Shown here piece after piece: positions 46,187 to 56,653 of a DNA stretch of 64,000 bases. This stretch comes from Rosellinia necatrix. Lineage: Eukaryota > Ascomycota > Sordariomycetes > Xylariales > Xylariaceae. The DNA lies in NCBI GenBank assembly GCA_021209875.1, contig JAGYVD010000010.1:1674001-1738000 (forward strand). The letters are read 5' to 3'. A program made the position numbers and the translations under genes. Numbering within the stretch: position 1 is the stretch's first letter; each line of letters starts with the position of its first letter. The notes beneath the pieces are model-generated. The model saw only the letters and a list, made by a program, of their open reading frames with translations. It had not been told where the DNA came from and ran no database searches.

Positions 46187-46828
46187 ATTGTTGGATTACA
46201 CCTAGATATACTCTCGATGTGATGATCCGTGGATAGATTTCCGCGTGTGCCTTCGAAGTGGCTTGGTATGAAAAGAATGATATCCAAACCCGTTACTTTG
46301 GGTAGCAAACAAGTCTTAGAGAGCAGAAGTATTATGTTATAGCAGTCCAATGTTTATCTACCAATCCGTCGCCCGCGCTACCCGGCGCGACTTTCCATTT
46401 GCTTGAGTGCCGATGCTGTTGCCTACTCAATACAGCGGAGCATCAGATCACCAACGCCAAGCTTTGCATTCACTGTGGTTGGTTAGTGTTATGCGATCCT
46501 GGTAAATGTACCATAAGCATGCATGAGAACAAGCTTCACGACTAGGTAGTGTTACGGAAATAGTAACTTTATAACATTCTGCAGCGCAATTTGTGTGTAG
46601 GGGTGTGAAGGAGAAACCTCTGCTTGACTTCCGAATCCCGAGTATCTCACCTAGCTGGTCCCTGATTGCGTACTAAGAAACTCAGATAGAGCTCTTATAT
46701 CCAATGGATACCTCAAATATCTAAGGGGGTCGGAACTCCTGCGCTGCTCATGTACCAAATCACCATTTGATCCCAATAACATGTCGTCTTCTGAGTCCTT
46801 TGCCGTATCAATCTCGATTATCGACAGT
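46187..46828. other. Promoter region of beta-tubulin and 3' end of the NmrA-like gene
   Basis: This 642-base spacer lies upstream of the beta-tubulin ATG. It holds no ORF of interest. The region just before the ATG is A/T-rich. Confidence 0.5.
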
Positions 46829-47950
46829 CTACAATGCAAGAACAGAGTTCCAATCTTCCCTGCTCATGAAACTTTTTAAATTCGTCATGGGACAATCGAT
46901 GCCGGCCTACATAGTGTAGTTAGCCCAGTCGTGCGGAAAGAGTGCAGGCAGAGACTTGCCTTTCTCATGTCTGCTGCTGTCACCAGATCCATCCCGCCAT
47001 CATACCCCGGGTTATCACAATACGTGAACATGTCGCTGACCTCTTTTCCAAATTCCGAGTCAGGTGTGATTTCTATCAATTCCTTCTCTGTGATTTGCTT
47101 GTAGCCCGCTTTCTGCCCCGTGATCTCACCCCATTGCCGAGCGACTTCGCTCCAACTACAGCTCTCTCCTTCAGCCATGTAGTGCCCACCGGGCGCTCGC
47201 TGTGCGACAGCGTAGACAAAGTTGCCCATGTCGGCATTGACGTCGAGGTGAGGGACTGTACGGTCGGGGCTGGTAGTGAAACTGATGAGGAAACTTCCAT
47301 CAGGTTGCTTTGGTACATAATATCAGCTATGTGTGTGACCCAAAGGGTGTGAGATGCCTGACCCTTGCATACCATGAACTCGGCAATAGCTTGTAGCTAG
47401 TCATAAAGCACCCTGTTTGAATGCAGCTCATCTTGGCGGCTAGCGCTGGGTATTTCTCATCGACGTATCGCGGAAAGACATCAGCCTTGGAGTCGAAGTG
47501 ATAAGCCTCCTTGAGTACGCCTTCACTGCAGATCCCCGCGTGACTCAAGGTTGAGACCAGAAACCCATTAGATTCAAGAGAGTCGACTGCGGTGGCAGCG
47601 GCGTCGGCAATATTCTGCCCCTGTTGACACTCAACGTTGTATGCATACTTTCGACATGATATGCCTCGCGCCTGAGCTTCCTGTCTGCAGTCGGGTCGGA
47701 AAAACGGCTCCCAGTACTGAGTGACACTGAAGATCAAGTTGGCGCCCCTGAAGGCATATTTGAGACTCTGCACATCGTCCAATTCTGCCTGGACTATCTC
47801 GATACCTTGCGCAGCGAGTTGTTTGGCCTTTTCAGACATGGGATTACGAGTGAGACCCCGCACCTTGAAAGTCGGATCTTGTAGAAATCGCTGGGCGACG
47901 GAACCGCCTTGGTTACCGGTCACGCCAATAACGCAAACGAGCTTCGGCAT
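46829..47950 (-). CDS. NmrA-like NAD(P)-binding family protein
   Basis: Three minus-strand exons, 47950-47369, 47307-46960 and 46906-46829, give 335 aa. The N-terminus VCVIGVTGNQGGSVAQRFL carries the G-x-x-G-x-x-G dinucleotide-binding loop of NmrA-type atypical short-chain dehydrogenases. RGLTRNP, QAELDDVQSLKYAFRGANLIF and LDVNADMGNFVYAV follow the family. They act as redox sensors or reductases; the role here is unknown. Both introns need a GC donor. Intron 2 (46959-46907) begins with the ideal AG|GCAAGT and ends after CTAAC, and joins MRK to AGIDCPMTNL. Intron 1 (47368-47308) begins T|GCAAGG; the GT four bases upstream would shift the frame, and the only GT pairing that keeps it deletes the conserved QPDGS. 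If the GC reading is wrong, the gene would be frame-shifted. Confidence 0.85.
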
Positions 47951-48819
47951 GGCCTATACACGAAGCGTAATCTCACAGGGCTCTAGATGAATATAGAACC
48001 GAACGAGAATAACACCTAGTGGGTGAGCACTGGCAGATAATCCAGCTCTATTTCTTAACGAGGGTCACGTGAGAAACTCATTCATGTTGCATTCATGTCG
48101 GTCGCAACAGGGATAAGTGTTTCTATTTTCGGATCTTAAAACCTCCAGTCTTGGAGGCTTCCATACCAACGATTCAACATTTGTATTCAAAATTGATCTC
48201 AAAAAAAGACAAGACATCTGTTTTGATTATTTCTGACTTGATCATCTAATATTACATAGATAATCTATCTCTATTTCTCTCGTATATCTAGGACGGAATG
48301 AGCTGAGCTTAGATATGGCGGAACAGGCCCGCTAAGTCACTCATAATCGACAAGGTTTATTAACTATTTGACAATTTAATAATCATAGGTTTGGCATTCT
48401 TAGTCATGTTCACCGTGTTGTAAGTACATATATTTGCAATGTATGAGACGTGTCTCTGACGTCGTATTTTATGAAATACAGCTAAAAACCAACACAGCCC
48501 ACGTATCTTAGAACAGTAGTCAAACTAATTATGCGTATGGCGCTTTCGTCGTCCATCAAAAAGCTATTCGGTAAATTGCGGAACAGACTGTTGCCAATGG
48601 TGGTAGTCTCTTCTCATGAATCCTACAATTTCTTGAGGCGTAATAAAAAAAGGTAAAGAAAATATGAGGAGGTGGGTGTTAGTGGTTGTAGCCATGGCAT
48701 GGGTAAGTATAGTATTGGGCCGAGAAGGGGAAAAAAAAATTAGGAATGTCAAGGCTTCGGCTAATACGGAAACAGAACGGTAGGTAGTTTATAGGGTGGC
48801 TGCACGGGAAGGTAGCGAT
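47951..48819. other. AT-rich spacer, 0.9 kb
   Basis: It lies upstream of the NmrA-like gene and downstream of the ankyrin-vWA gene. It is visibly richer in A and T than its surroundings, especially 48180-48500. No coding potential is apparent. Confidence 0.5.
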
Positions 48820-50783
48820 TCAATAAAGGAGTGACTGTAAAGGGGACAGCAACGTTGTGAGCATCTACGAAGGCATTAGCATAGGAATACAAAGAAGTCC
48901 GCTCATCCCCACATTCACTTACCCAAGTCTCGAGGTCCTTTTGATCTTGCTTCGCATGAAATTTCGCATCTAGGATGTCTATTGCCACAAGTTATTAATA
49001 ACAATAAACCGTTGCGTAGGTCAGTAAGTGCAGGACTGCGCACCCTCGGTCATAAACAGGACATCATGAATCTGGTCGTCTGATCTTAGGCCATCCCAGA
49101 ATCTATCAGCCTCTAGTTTATGTGACTCGTCTGTCATGTTTCCGATCCGGCTTAAGGAGAACAAGACCGCTATGGGGTGATATGAGTTAGCAATGATGCT
49201 GTGACTATATGATACAATGATAGGTAATGAACGTACTTTCATGTCGGTAGCCGTTATCATCAAGTAGCTTCACACACCTCCGGATCTCCTTACGAAATCG
49301 ATCTGGGTCCTCATTGGAGAATTCATCACTAGGCCCTACCTCGGCTCCTTCCATGGCACTTTCCCAAGTCGGGAAGCCATCGGTGATACACATCACGAGA
49401 AGAGGTCGCTTGATCTGTGTGCCTGAGTTTAAGTCGTTGTAAACAAGTTGGTCGAGCACATGTTCCGCCAGTCTCGTCCCTATCGGTGTCGCGCCTGTGC
49501 CACGACCGTATTCGTTGAAGGTCCGTTCGATGGCATTTTTATCGAGGTCGTTACTATCGGGGGTATTTTTGTTGATAAAGCGAAGATGGCAACCCCCGTT
49601 ATTAGGGACCGCCCGTGTGGTGATATCGCTCATTATCTTGACCAGTTCTATCTGGGACCGCCACCGATCCCCCTTGTTGGTGCCTGGGCCGTTGTCCTCA
49701 TCCCACATCGATCCACTATCGTCTAGCATACGTTACTAATATCAGCGTACCGTTCTGCTGGGCAAAGTTTGTGATACCTACCACAATATAAGACGGGTTG
49801 ATATAAAGCTAGTTTTGCGAGAGCATCGACCTGGGCGGGCGAATTCAAAATATTCTTCGGATCGTCCTTAATTTCTGTTGCCCTCTCGGCTACTTCTTGG
49901 ACGTAGGAAGAGCCAGGAGGGAAGAACTTCTGAAGCCCACCTCTGCGACGGTTAGTAAGGAACTACCACTCAGATAGCATATGACACCAGAACTTGCCTG
50001 TTGATCATATTTTCTAGATTTTTCTTAAACTCCGCTGTCGTCTTGGGCTCCGTGATATCCTAGATCAAAGGTTAGTGATACCTAATAGATAGTGAGGGAT
50101 CAACCCAATATAAATGGCATGCTCACCTGTCCGGGGAGCGGTCCAAGTATAGCGATGCCAAAGAAGCTCCGAGCTGCGGCATCAAAAATATCAACAAGAG
50201 GCCTGAAGATTCTGAAGCGACCAAGCACTGGTAATGCCCAACGTTTAATATAGGTGATTAGGCCCCCTATGCCTCTGCTAGGGTTGGTCCCAAGCTCTTT
50301 CTTTACTTTGGCGCTGTTCCGCTTAGATTCGTCAACGAGGTCCTTTGCTGTTTTCTTTTGCGCGTTCTTCTTCTTCGTCGAAGCCCCTCTCTGAATGAGC
50401 AACTTGACAGCTTCTGGGTCGTCTCTTTTGACCGCTTCCATCAGCGGCGTGTTTTCGCCAACGGACGAAGGCCCCGCATCATCGAATGTAGCGGGATTTT
50501 CGTCGAGTAGAAGTTGGATCATTCGCCGCCTATTTCCATTGGCGCTTGCTGCGAAGTACATCGGCGTTCGGCCATTAAGGACTTTCTTGTCGGGGCTTGC
50601 GCCATTTTGCAATAGAAGCTTTACGGTTGTGACATTTCCAGAAATTAAAGCGCAGGCCAGTGGTGTCAAGCCTGATCCGGGCTCATATGCATCGAGAATA
50701 TCTGGGTTCTTGTCGACGTACGCCTGCAATCCGAATATGTCTAGCATCGGGGGGATAGCCCCAGCGTCGTCCCAGATAGACAT
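48820..50783 (-). CDS. Ankyrin-repeat and von Willebrand A domain protein
   Basis: Seven minus-strand exons encode 530 aa: 50783-50127, 50059-49998, 49942-49782, 49722-49237, 49169-49044, 48978-48923 and 48864-48820. Residues about 30-140 hold three to four ankyrin repeats (GLTPLACALISGNVTTVKLL, NGRTPMYFAASANGN, ENTPLMEAVKRDDPEAVKLL). A basic linker follows, then a vWA domain from about 285: YCDDSGSMW gives the metal-site D294-x-S296-x-S298, with GATPIGTRLAEHV and LLVMCITDGFPTW supplying the later metal-site Thr and Asp. The end, LETWMLTTLLSPLQSLLY, is the amphipathic tail usual after fungal vWA domains. Five introns are GT-AG; intron 2 (49997-49943) has the GC donor AG|GCAAGT, the only choice that keeps the frame. 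No signal peptide is seen, so it is probably cytosolic. Function unknown; both domains mediate protein contacts. Confidence 0.85.
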
Positions 50784-51939
50784 AATAGATCCCGGAGCGC
50801 GTCACAGAAAACTTTGTGACTGCAGGGTATCTCGATAAGACGATATATGCGAGGACCGTGAACTTGGGTCTATGAGATGCTAATAACTATAGAAGGTAAA
50901 AAAGCTCGACTCGATAGCGTTCTGCTTTTACCTCCGGTAATAATGGTGTTGTGGTATAGTGATGTAATTATATTCCGTGGTAGTAAAATTATAAGGGGAT
51001 CGGTTGACTTTTTATTTTGATTTTCGCTATGGCATTAAATTACACCTCCCTGTTGCCTAGGATGACGCAGGCCTCGGAATACACTAAGATAGTAAGATGG
51101 ATCAATATACCGGGGAAACCCGGTTGATCGCTACAGATGAGGCTCAAGATATACTTCGCGGCCATCGCGGCTGCGACGCTGGCGACATTGGCATGACCTT
51201 GCCGAGCGACGACATTTCACTTAGTATTAGACTCGGGAAGCAACATTGATATTACCTGCATACCCCGATGTCGATGATACGACAATAACCCCCCTGGTTT
51301 GCCCGTTGAGTGGAGTGCGAAGAGGAGCTGAAAGGCTAGTGCAGAGCTGAACTAGAACATGCCGGTATTTCTCGCAGTCCAAATTGATAAGAAAGGTGTC
51401 TCACCACCTACGAAATTACCCGTTTTTGGTCCCATTAAGTCCGGCTTTGAGACACCCGTGACGAACCGCTCCCTCTCTGACTCGTGGAGGGCCTGCGCTA
51501 GGATGGAATGGGCGGGAAATGGCAAGCTGAACATTCCCAAGCAACGTTGGCCTGCATGGTCCCCCGCAGCATGCCGTCGTACCCCAGCTTGTTGGGCATG
51601 AAGTCGCAATCTGATAATCCAGGAGGGGGGCGGCGTCCATACGATGCGAACGAAGCCAGCGAAGCCAACGGAGCCTTGTATCGAAACGAATAGTATGTGT
51701 CCACGCTACTCAAACAATAGGCATGCTGCAGCTTGATGGGCGATTCACATGACCCATGCATATGCTGAATCAACCCAAGTGAACACGCGGCGAATAGTAT
51801 GTCAGTGCAGTATATAAACTCGGCGATCAAAACCTATCATTTACCTCCGTGTTCTCGTCACCTCAGCCCATAGGCAAAGACAACCTCTCAAGAACCGCCG
51901 ATTTAGTTAATCATCAGATATCCATTACAAGGCACGACA
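50784..51939. other. Divergent spacer, 1.2 kb
   Basis: It lies between the ankyrin-vWA gene (minus) and the reductase gene (plus) and contains both promoters. It includes a 19-codon signal-peptide-like frame (51137-51196), listed separately. The paired ORFs at 51352-51830 are shadows of each other and match no family. Confidence 0.5.
51137..51196 (+). pseudogene. Possible remnant of a small secreted protein
   Basis: The 19-codon frame starting MRLKIYFAAIAAATLATLA has a basic N-terminus, a hydrophobic core and small residues, like a signal peptide, but ends at once in TGA. Downstream, another frame near 51238 reads a short Cys-containing stretch (NIDITCIPRC) before a stop. This could be a broken small secreted protein or chance. 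Confidence 0.15.
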
Positions 51940-52992
51940 ATGGAGGACAATTACGCCGCGATCCTCATGAGGATCGGCAGAAAACCTTTCAATGTGGAAG
52001 AAACCGACGCCCGGTATCCAGACGAGAATGAAATCGTCATCAAGAACGCGGCGGTTTCCATAAACCCCATCGACGGCCTGATGCAGAATGGCGAGGCGGT
52101 CAACATGACCATTCCGGCCGTCCTGGGAGCGGACGTGGCCGGGGAAGTCGTCGAGGTCGGGTCCCAGGTCACCCGGTTCAGCGTCGGGGACCGGGCGATG
52201 GGGCACGCGCTCCGCCTCGCGACGGACGACGACCGGCACGCCGGCTTCCAGAACCACACGGTCCTGTGGCCGAACATGGCGACCAAGATCCCGCCGAGCC
52301 TGTCGTACGAGGATGCGGCCACGATGCCGCTGGGGATCTCGACCGCGGCGGCGGCGCTGTTCCAGAAGGAGTCGCTGGGGCTCGAGCGCGACGGCAGGCC
52401 GCGGGACGAGTGGGTGATCGTCGCGGGCGCGACGGGCAACGTCGGCAGCCACGGCGTCCGGCTCGCCTCCGCCGCCGGGTACAAGGTGCTCGGGACGGCG
52501 TCGGCGTCGAGCTTCAACCTCGCGCGGACGCTGGGCGCGACGGACCTCGTGGACTACAGGACCCCGGACCTCGCCGGGGAGCTGGCGCGGCGGCTGGCCG
52601 GGAAGAAGATCGCCGGCGCGTTCGACGCGGGCGGCAAGAGGGACTCGATCCTGCCGGTCGTCCAGGCCGTCGCGAAGTGCGACGGCAAGAAGGTCGTCTC
52701 GTCCGTCGCGGACGAGCTCTCCTCGAAGGATATCCCCAACGGCGTCACGGTCGTGCCCATCCTCGCCATCGCGATCCGCGAGGGCGACGTGGGCGAATGG
52801 GTCTGGGGCGAATTCCTGCCGAATGTGCTCAGCAACGGCAAGTATTATTTGCCGTACCCGCGCGCGCGCGTCTTCGGCAATGGCCTCGACCAGATCCAGG
52901 CCGCGATGGACAACGAGGAGAAGAAGGATGACGGGACGGGGAAACCTGGGAGGGCGCCGGCGGGGCAGAAGACGGTCGTGACTCTCAAGTAA
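51940..52992 (+). CDS. Zinc-independent medium-chain dehydrogenase/reductase (enoyl-reductase-like)
   Basis: A single exon of 350 aa, markedly GC-rich. An N-terminal GroES-like domain (INPIDGLMQN, GADVAGEVVEVGSQVTRF, VGDRAMGH) precedes a Rossmann domain with the NADPH loop GATGNVGSHG at 163-172 and a following KVLGTASASSFNLARTLGAT strand-helix. The catalytic and structural zinc ligands of classical alcohol dehydrogenases are missing, so it belongs to the zinc-independent quinone/enoyl reductase branch often annotated in fungi as ToxD-like or trans-acting enoyl reductase. It likely reduces an activated double bond with NADPH. Such genes are common both in secondary-metabolite clusters and alone; no backbone synthase is nearby. 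The start at 51940 (MEDNYAAILMR) fits family N-termini. The full-length antisense frame reflects GC bias. Confidence 0.92.
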   Translation: MEDNYAAILMRIGRKPFNVEETDARYPDENEIVIKNAAVSINPIDGLMQNGEAVNMTIPAVLGADVAGEVVEVGSQVTRFSVGDRAMGHALRLATDDDRHAGFQNHTVLWPNMATKIPPSLSYEDAATMPLGISTAAAALFQKESLGLERDGRPRDEWVIVAGATGNVGSHGVRLASAAGYKVLGTASASSFNLARTLGATDLVDYRTPDLAGELARRLAGKKIAGAFDAGGKRDSILPVVQAVAKCDGKKVVSSVADELSSKDIPNGVTVVPILAIAIREGDVGEWVWGEFLPNVLSNGKYYLPYPRARVFGNGLDQIQAAMDNEEKKDDGTGKPGRAPAGQKTVVTLK

Positions 52993-55965
52993 ATAGGCGC
53001 GGCAACGCAATAGCGAACGTCAATGAGTACTCATCTAGGTTAACCTAGATATTTCGGTAGTCGACGAGTCGTCGGATTTGGCACCCTTCGCAGCATTTTC
53101 GGACAATGCCTCCGGACGATGCTCCCGGTTCGTATTGCTTGTTGCAGCTCCCTTTGCCACCCGTCCTCAATCAAGGCCTGTATATGGAAGAGCCCGATGG
53201 ATTACCCTACACCTAGGCTCGGGGACCTTTCATACCACACCAGAACACACGGAATGGCGGTCGTTAAGTAAGCCTCTTCTAATAAAAGGAGATTGTTGCT
53301 CATCGATAGTCTTTTCTTTTTTCGATATCTTTCCCCGTTATTCTCAGTTCTTTCGGGGACAATTTTCTCAAGTAATGCGAGACACGGGTCTGAGGCACTT
53401 CAGATGAGCATTTATCTTGCACGATCCTCTCTTAGTAAGGACGTAGTATAGACTATATTTTTTGCGCAAGTAGTACTTAGGCAGGACAAGCATGCTAAGG
53501 CTAGGAAGAACATAAACACGGTAAAGGGCACCCTACCTACCTAGAGACTCACTCTCAGAGCTTATTCTCTGTCTATCTGTCTATGGGTCTGCCTGCCTCA
53601 AGCAAGTTAAAAGAAAAAAGAAAAAAGAGGCAAAAAAGAAAAACAAAGATCGAAAAGCTTACATACCATTCGTCCAGCAGGCTACGTAGTATACACCACG
53701 ACGCACACTCTATAGAAGCCTTCGACAGAAGGGAGGGGCGCAGAAACCGGACGTCTTTATTAGGAAATTCCTAAAAATGGCGACGGGTTTGTGGCTCGAC
53801 CCATAAACTGATCGGTACTGGTTCGCCTTGTCCCGGGCCTTCCCGCGTCCGCGCGCAATGACCGGCGGGATCTTGATACAGTGGATAGTTTACGCCATTC
53901 CTACGACCCCGAAATGAATGGGGAACAGTACATTATATACCACTACAGGCTGCATTTGCAAGTTGTTCTGGAGCAAAGTAGAGGGTATCGGCGTCTTGGT
54001 TGGACCAAGGTCCTCTCTTTCTCTTATAGTTTTGGTTCTGTCAAAGGTAAAATAGTTAAACTGGCGTTAAAGAATACGCCAATAACCATGTCCATCCTGG
54101 TCCTCCTGTGGTATGTCGCCTTCCATTGGACAACGGGCATGGATGACTTGTAAATCCCTCCCGCGTGCATCTGACACTTACTTTAGTCTTGCGGGACGGA
54201 CTTCTCTGATAGAATTAGGCGGTCATTGATTGGGTAGATAGATGTAGGATGCAGCACTCAATGACATGGCGTGATATGTAGGCATGTGTGTATATGTAAC
54301 TATACCCAGATGGTACTCCGTACATAGGGTACTATTTATGTGTTGTGGACAGCTCGGTAGGGGCGCCAAGCCTCCGAGCCTCGCAGATGCTTTCATTTAG
54401 AGATTTCCTTATCCTCGCCCGGCTCCGGGTGTTGAATACATAGACATCTCGATGGGACACGTTGATCGGCCCCCATTAGCCCGCAGAGGACGGGTCGAGA
54501 AGTGCCGCCAGAGCCGCGGCCCAGGTAGAGAGAATGGGAATCCGGAGATCGCTGACTGGCGCGAGTGGATAACGTGAGGGCGGCCTGGCTGGCGGCGAGA
54601 AAAGCTGAAGACAATGAATCGTCTGATCGTATATGCCTTCGGTGACACCCTGGTCCAAATGTACGGTAAGCCAGAGCTTGACTGCCCCCAAGAATGGGGT
54701 CATGTAGGAGCAAGCCCGGCCGTTCTTCCGCATGAGGCCGTGCTCCACGTTCGAGCGTCGGCCAGGCTGTGGCCGCTGCTTGACTGACGTCTGGCAAGCC
54801 GTCCTTCCGATTGACTGCTCATCGTATTGCCACGGCTTGAATATTCGATAACGTCATGGCCATGGCGAGAATTCCCGGCATAAAACGACGCGGACTGGCT
54901 TAGCTTAGCTTTCTTAGGATTTGAATGGGCAAATGGCGCAGCAGACTGGTCGGTGGGGGTAGATGTTTTGCTGCACCAATAAAAAACTATGCAGCTGGTT
55001 GGGTCAATTTGAAATCTCCCAGGGCATTGTCACTAGCCTACCACAAGTCCTTACCTAAGGTACATATGTGTATACTTACACTATATAATGCTGCTCCACG
55101 TACACTACACACATGCCTGTTGAGAAATTTATCCCTTTTTGTGCTGTACCGAGCTAAGCCAGGCTATATGCATTTGTACCTGCATGTGGATAAGGTGTAC
55201 CTTGTCTGTGGGAGATCGACTTCACATTCGTATTCGTATCGATATTTGCAATCTTCCACAACTTCTAACCTATGTAGACACCTCAAGTACCTAGCGGCGA
55301 TAACTAGCTGTCATGCAGTAGAGCTCAAATTCCTCCGCGTTGTTGCGCTAGCACCAGTGTGCACACCCTCCGGCATGCCTTTTCCCGTCTGGATCCCAAC
55401 TGTCATCCGGCTGTGTAGTGTATGTCGGTGCAGCATGTAAGTTAGGTAGTGTATGTACCTACCCAGTACCCAGTGGGTAATTTGCTTATGAAGGCTGCAC
55501 ATTTTATGCCAATTGATGCCGGCGCTGGGTGGGTACCAAGGTAGGTAGGTGAGTGCCTATAGCACGACCAGGTAGGTAGTGTCCAGGTAGGTAGTGTTGG
55601 GTACTACCTACCTGGGGCGACTACCCAGACAAGCTACCCAAGCTTGGCCCGTTATCGAAGAAAGAACTTAAGTAAAGTAGCACGCACCTCCTATCTTCTA
55701 ATCTTCGAGCTGGTTCAACACCGCCATCAACATCCTCCATCCCTATCCCACCACAATCACACAACCCGACAATCTCGACCTCTGTGTGCTCTCCTACCAA
55801 CATTGGCCCGTTTACTCCTAGTAGTAAGGAACACACAAACCAATTGAGGTCTTTTCGTCTCGGATTGTGGGCTGCATTGACCTATCCGTCCCCTTTCGCT
55901 CTTGCTACGTTCGGTTTTTTCCCTCTTTTTTTTTCCCCCTTGCCTCCGCCCGTCTCCCTCCAAAC
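52993..55965. other. Gene-poor spacer, 3 kb
   Basis: No supportable gene. Plus frames at 53881-54153 and 54925-55440 and minus frames at 54393-54797 lack family resemblance and consistent splice sites. TAGG/CCTA tracts and a short hairpin occur at about 55.4-55.6 kb. The squalene synthase promoter, with a pyrimidine-rich run just before the ATG (55910-55958), is at the right end. Confidence 0.45.
55568..55615. repeat. TAGG direct and inverted repeats (hairpin)
   Basis: CCAGGTAGGTAGT occurs at 55568-55580 and again at 55583-55595. Its exact reverse complement lies at 55603-55615, so the second copy can form a 13-base-pair stem with a 7-base loop. It belongs to the dispersed TAGG family. Confidence 0.85.
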
Positions 55966-56621
55966 ATGGGGGGCCTCAAAGAAGTTCTCTATTATATGTT
56001 CCACCCGATCCAGCTTCGCTCGATCATCCAGTGGTATGTCCATTCCTCGCTCTTCTCTTCTATTTGCCTCGCTCAATTCATGACGTCGTTGCCGATTGCT
56101 CGAATACCAATGTCCAGCAAAGCATGTACTAACTATGGCGTCTACAATATAGGAAAGTATGGCACGAACCTGTCCATCAGCGTGATCCCTCCAAGGAGGC
56201 GCCGACCCTGCAATCATGCTTCAAGTTCCTCAACATGACGAGCCGTAGTTTTTCTGCCGTCATTCAAGAGCTGAACCACGAGATGCTTGTTCCCATCGCC
56301 CTTTTTTACCTCGTGCTCCGTGGCCTCGACACTATCGAGGACGACATGACCATTTCCGCTTCGGTCAAGGAGCCTATGTTGCGCGAGTTCTACAAGAACC
56401 TGAATAAGGACGGGTGGACGTTCGAGGGCAATGGCCCCGACGAGAAGGATCGCGAATTGCTCGTTCACTTCGACGATGTTATCACCGAGATGAAGAAGCT
56501 GAAGCAGAACTACTACGACATTATCGAGGATATCACGATTAGGATGGGCAAAGGTATGGCCGACTATGCCATCAACGCCGAATTCCAATCCGGTGTTGTG
56601 ACTGTCGCCGAATACGAAGAG

Positions 56622-56653
<32 letters not shown>

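Noticed and set aside
51925..53010. 361-codon antisense frame covering the medium-chain reductase gene
   Set aside because: It is Arg/Asp/Val-rich with no domain and exists because the GC-rich sense gene leaves few stops on the other strand.
54476..54748. 90-codon minus-strand frame with a protein-like first half
   Set aside because: The frame ends quickly, no neighbouring exon extends it and no family is recognisable; at most a relic.
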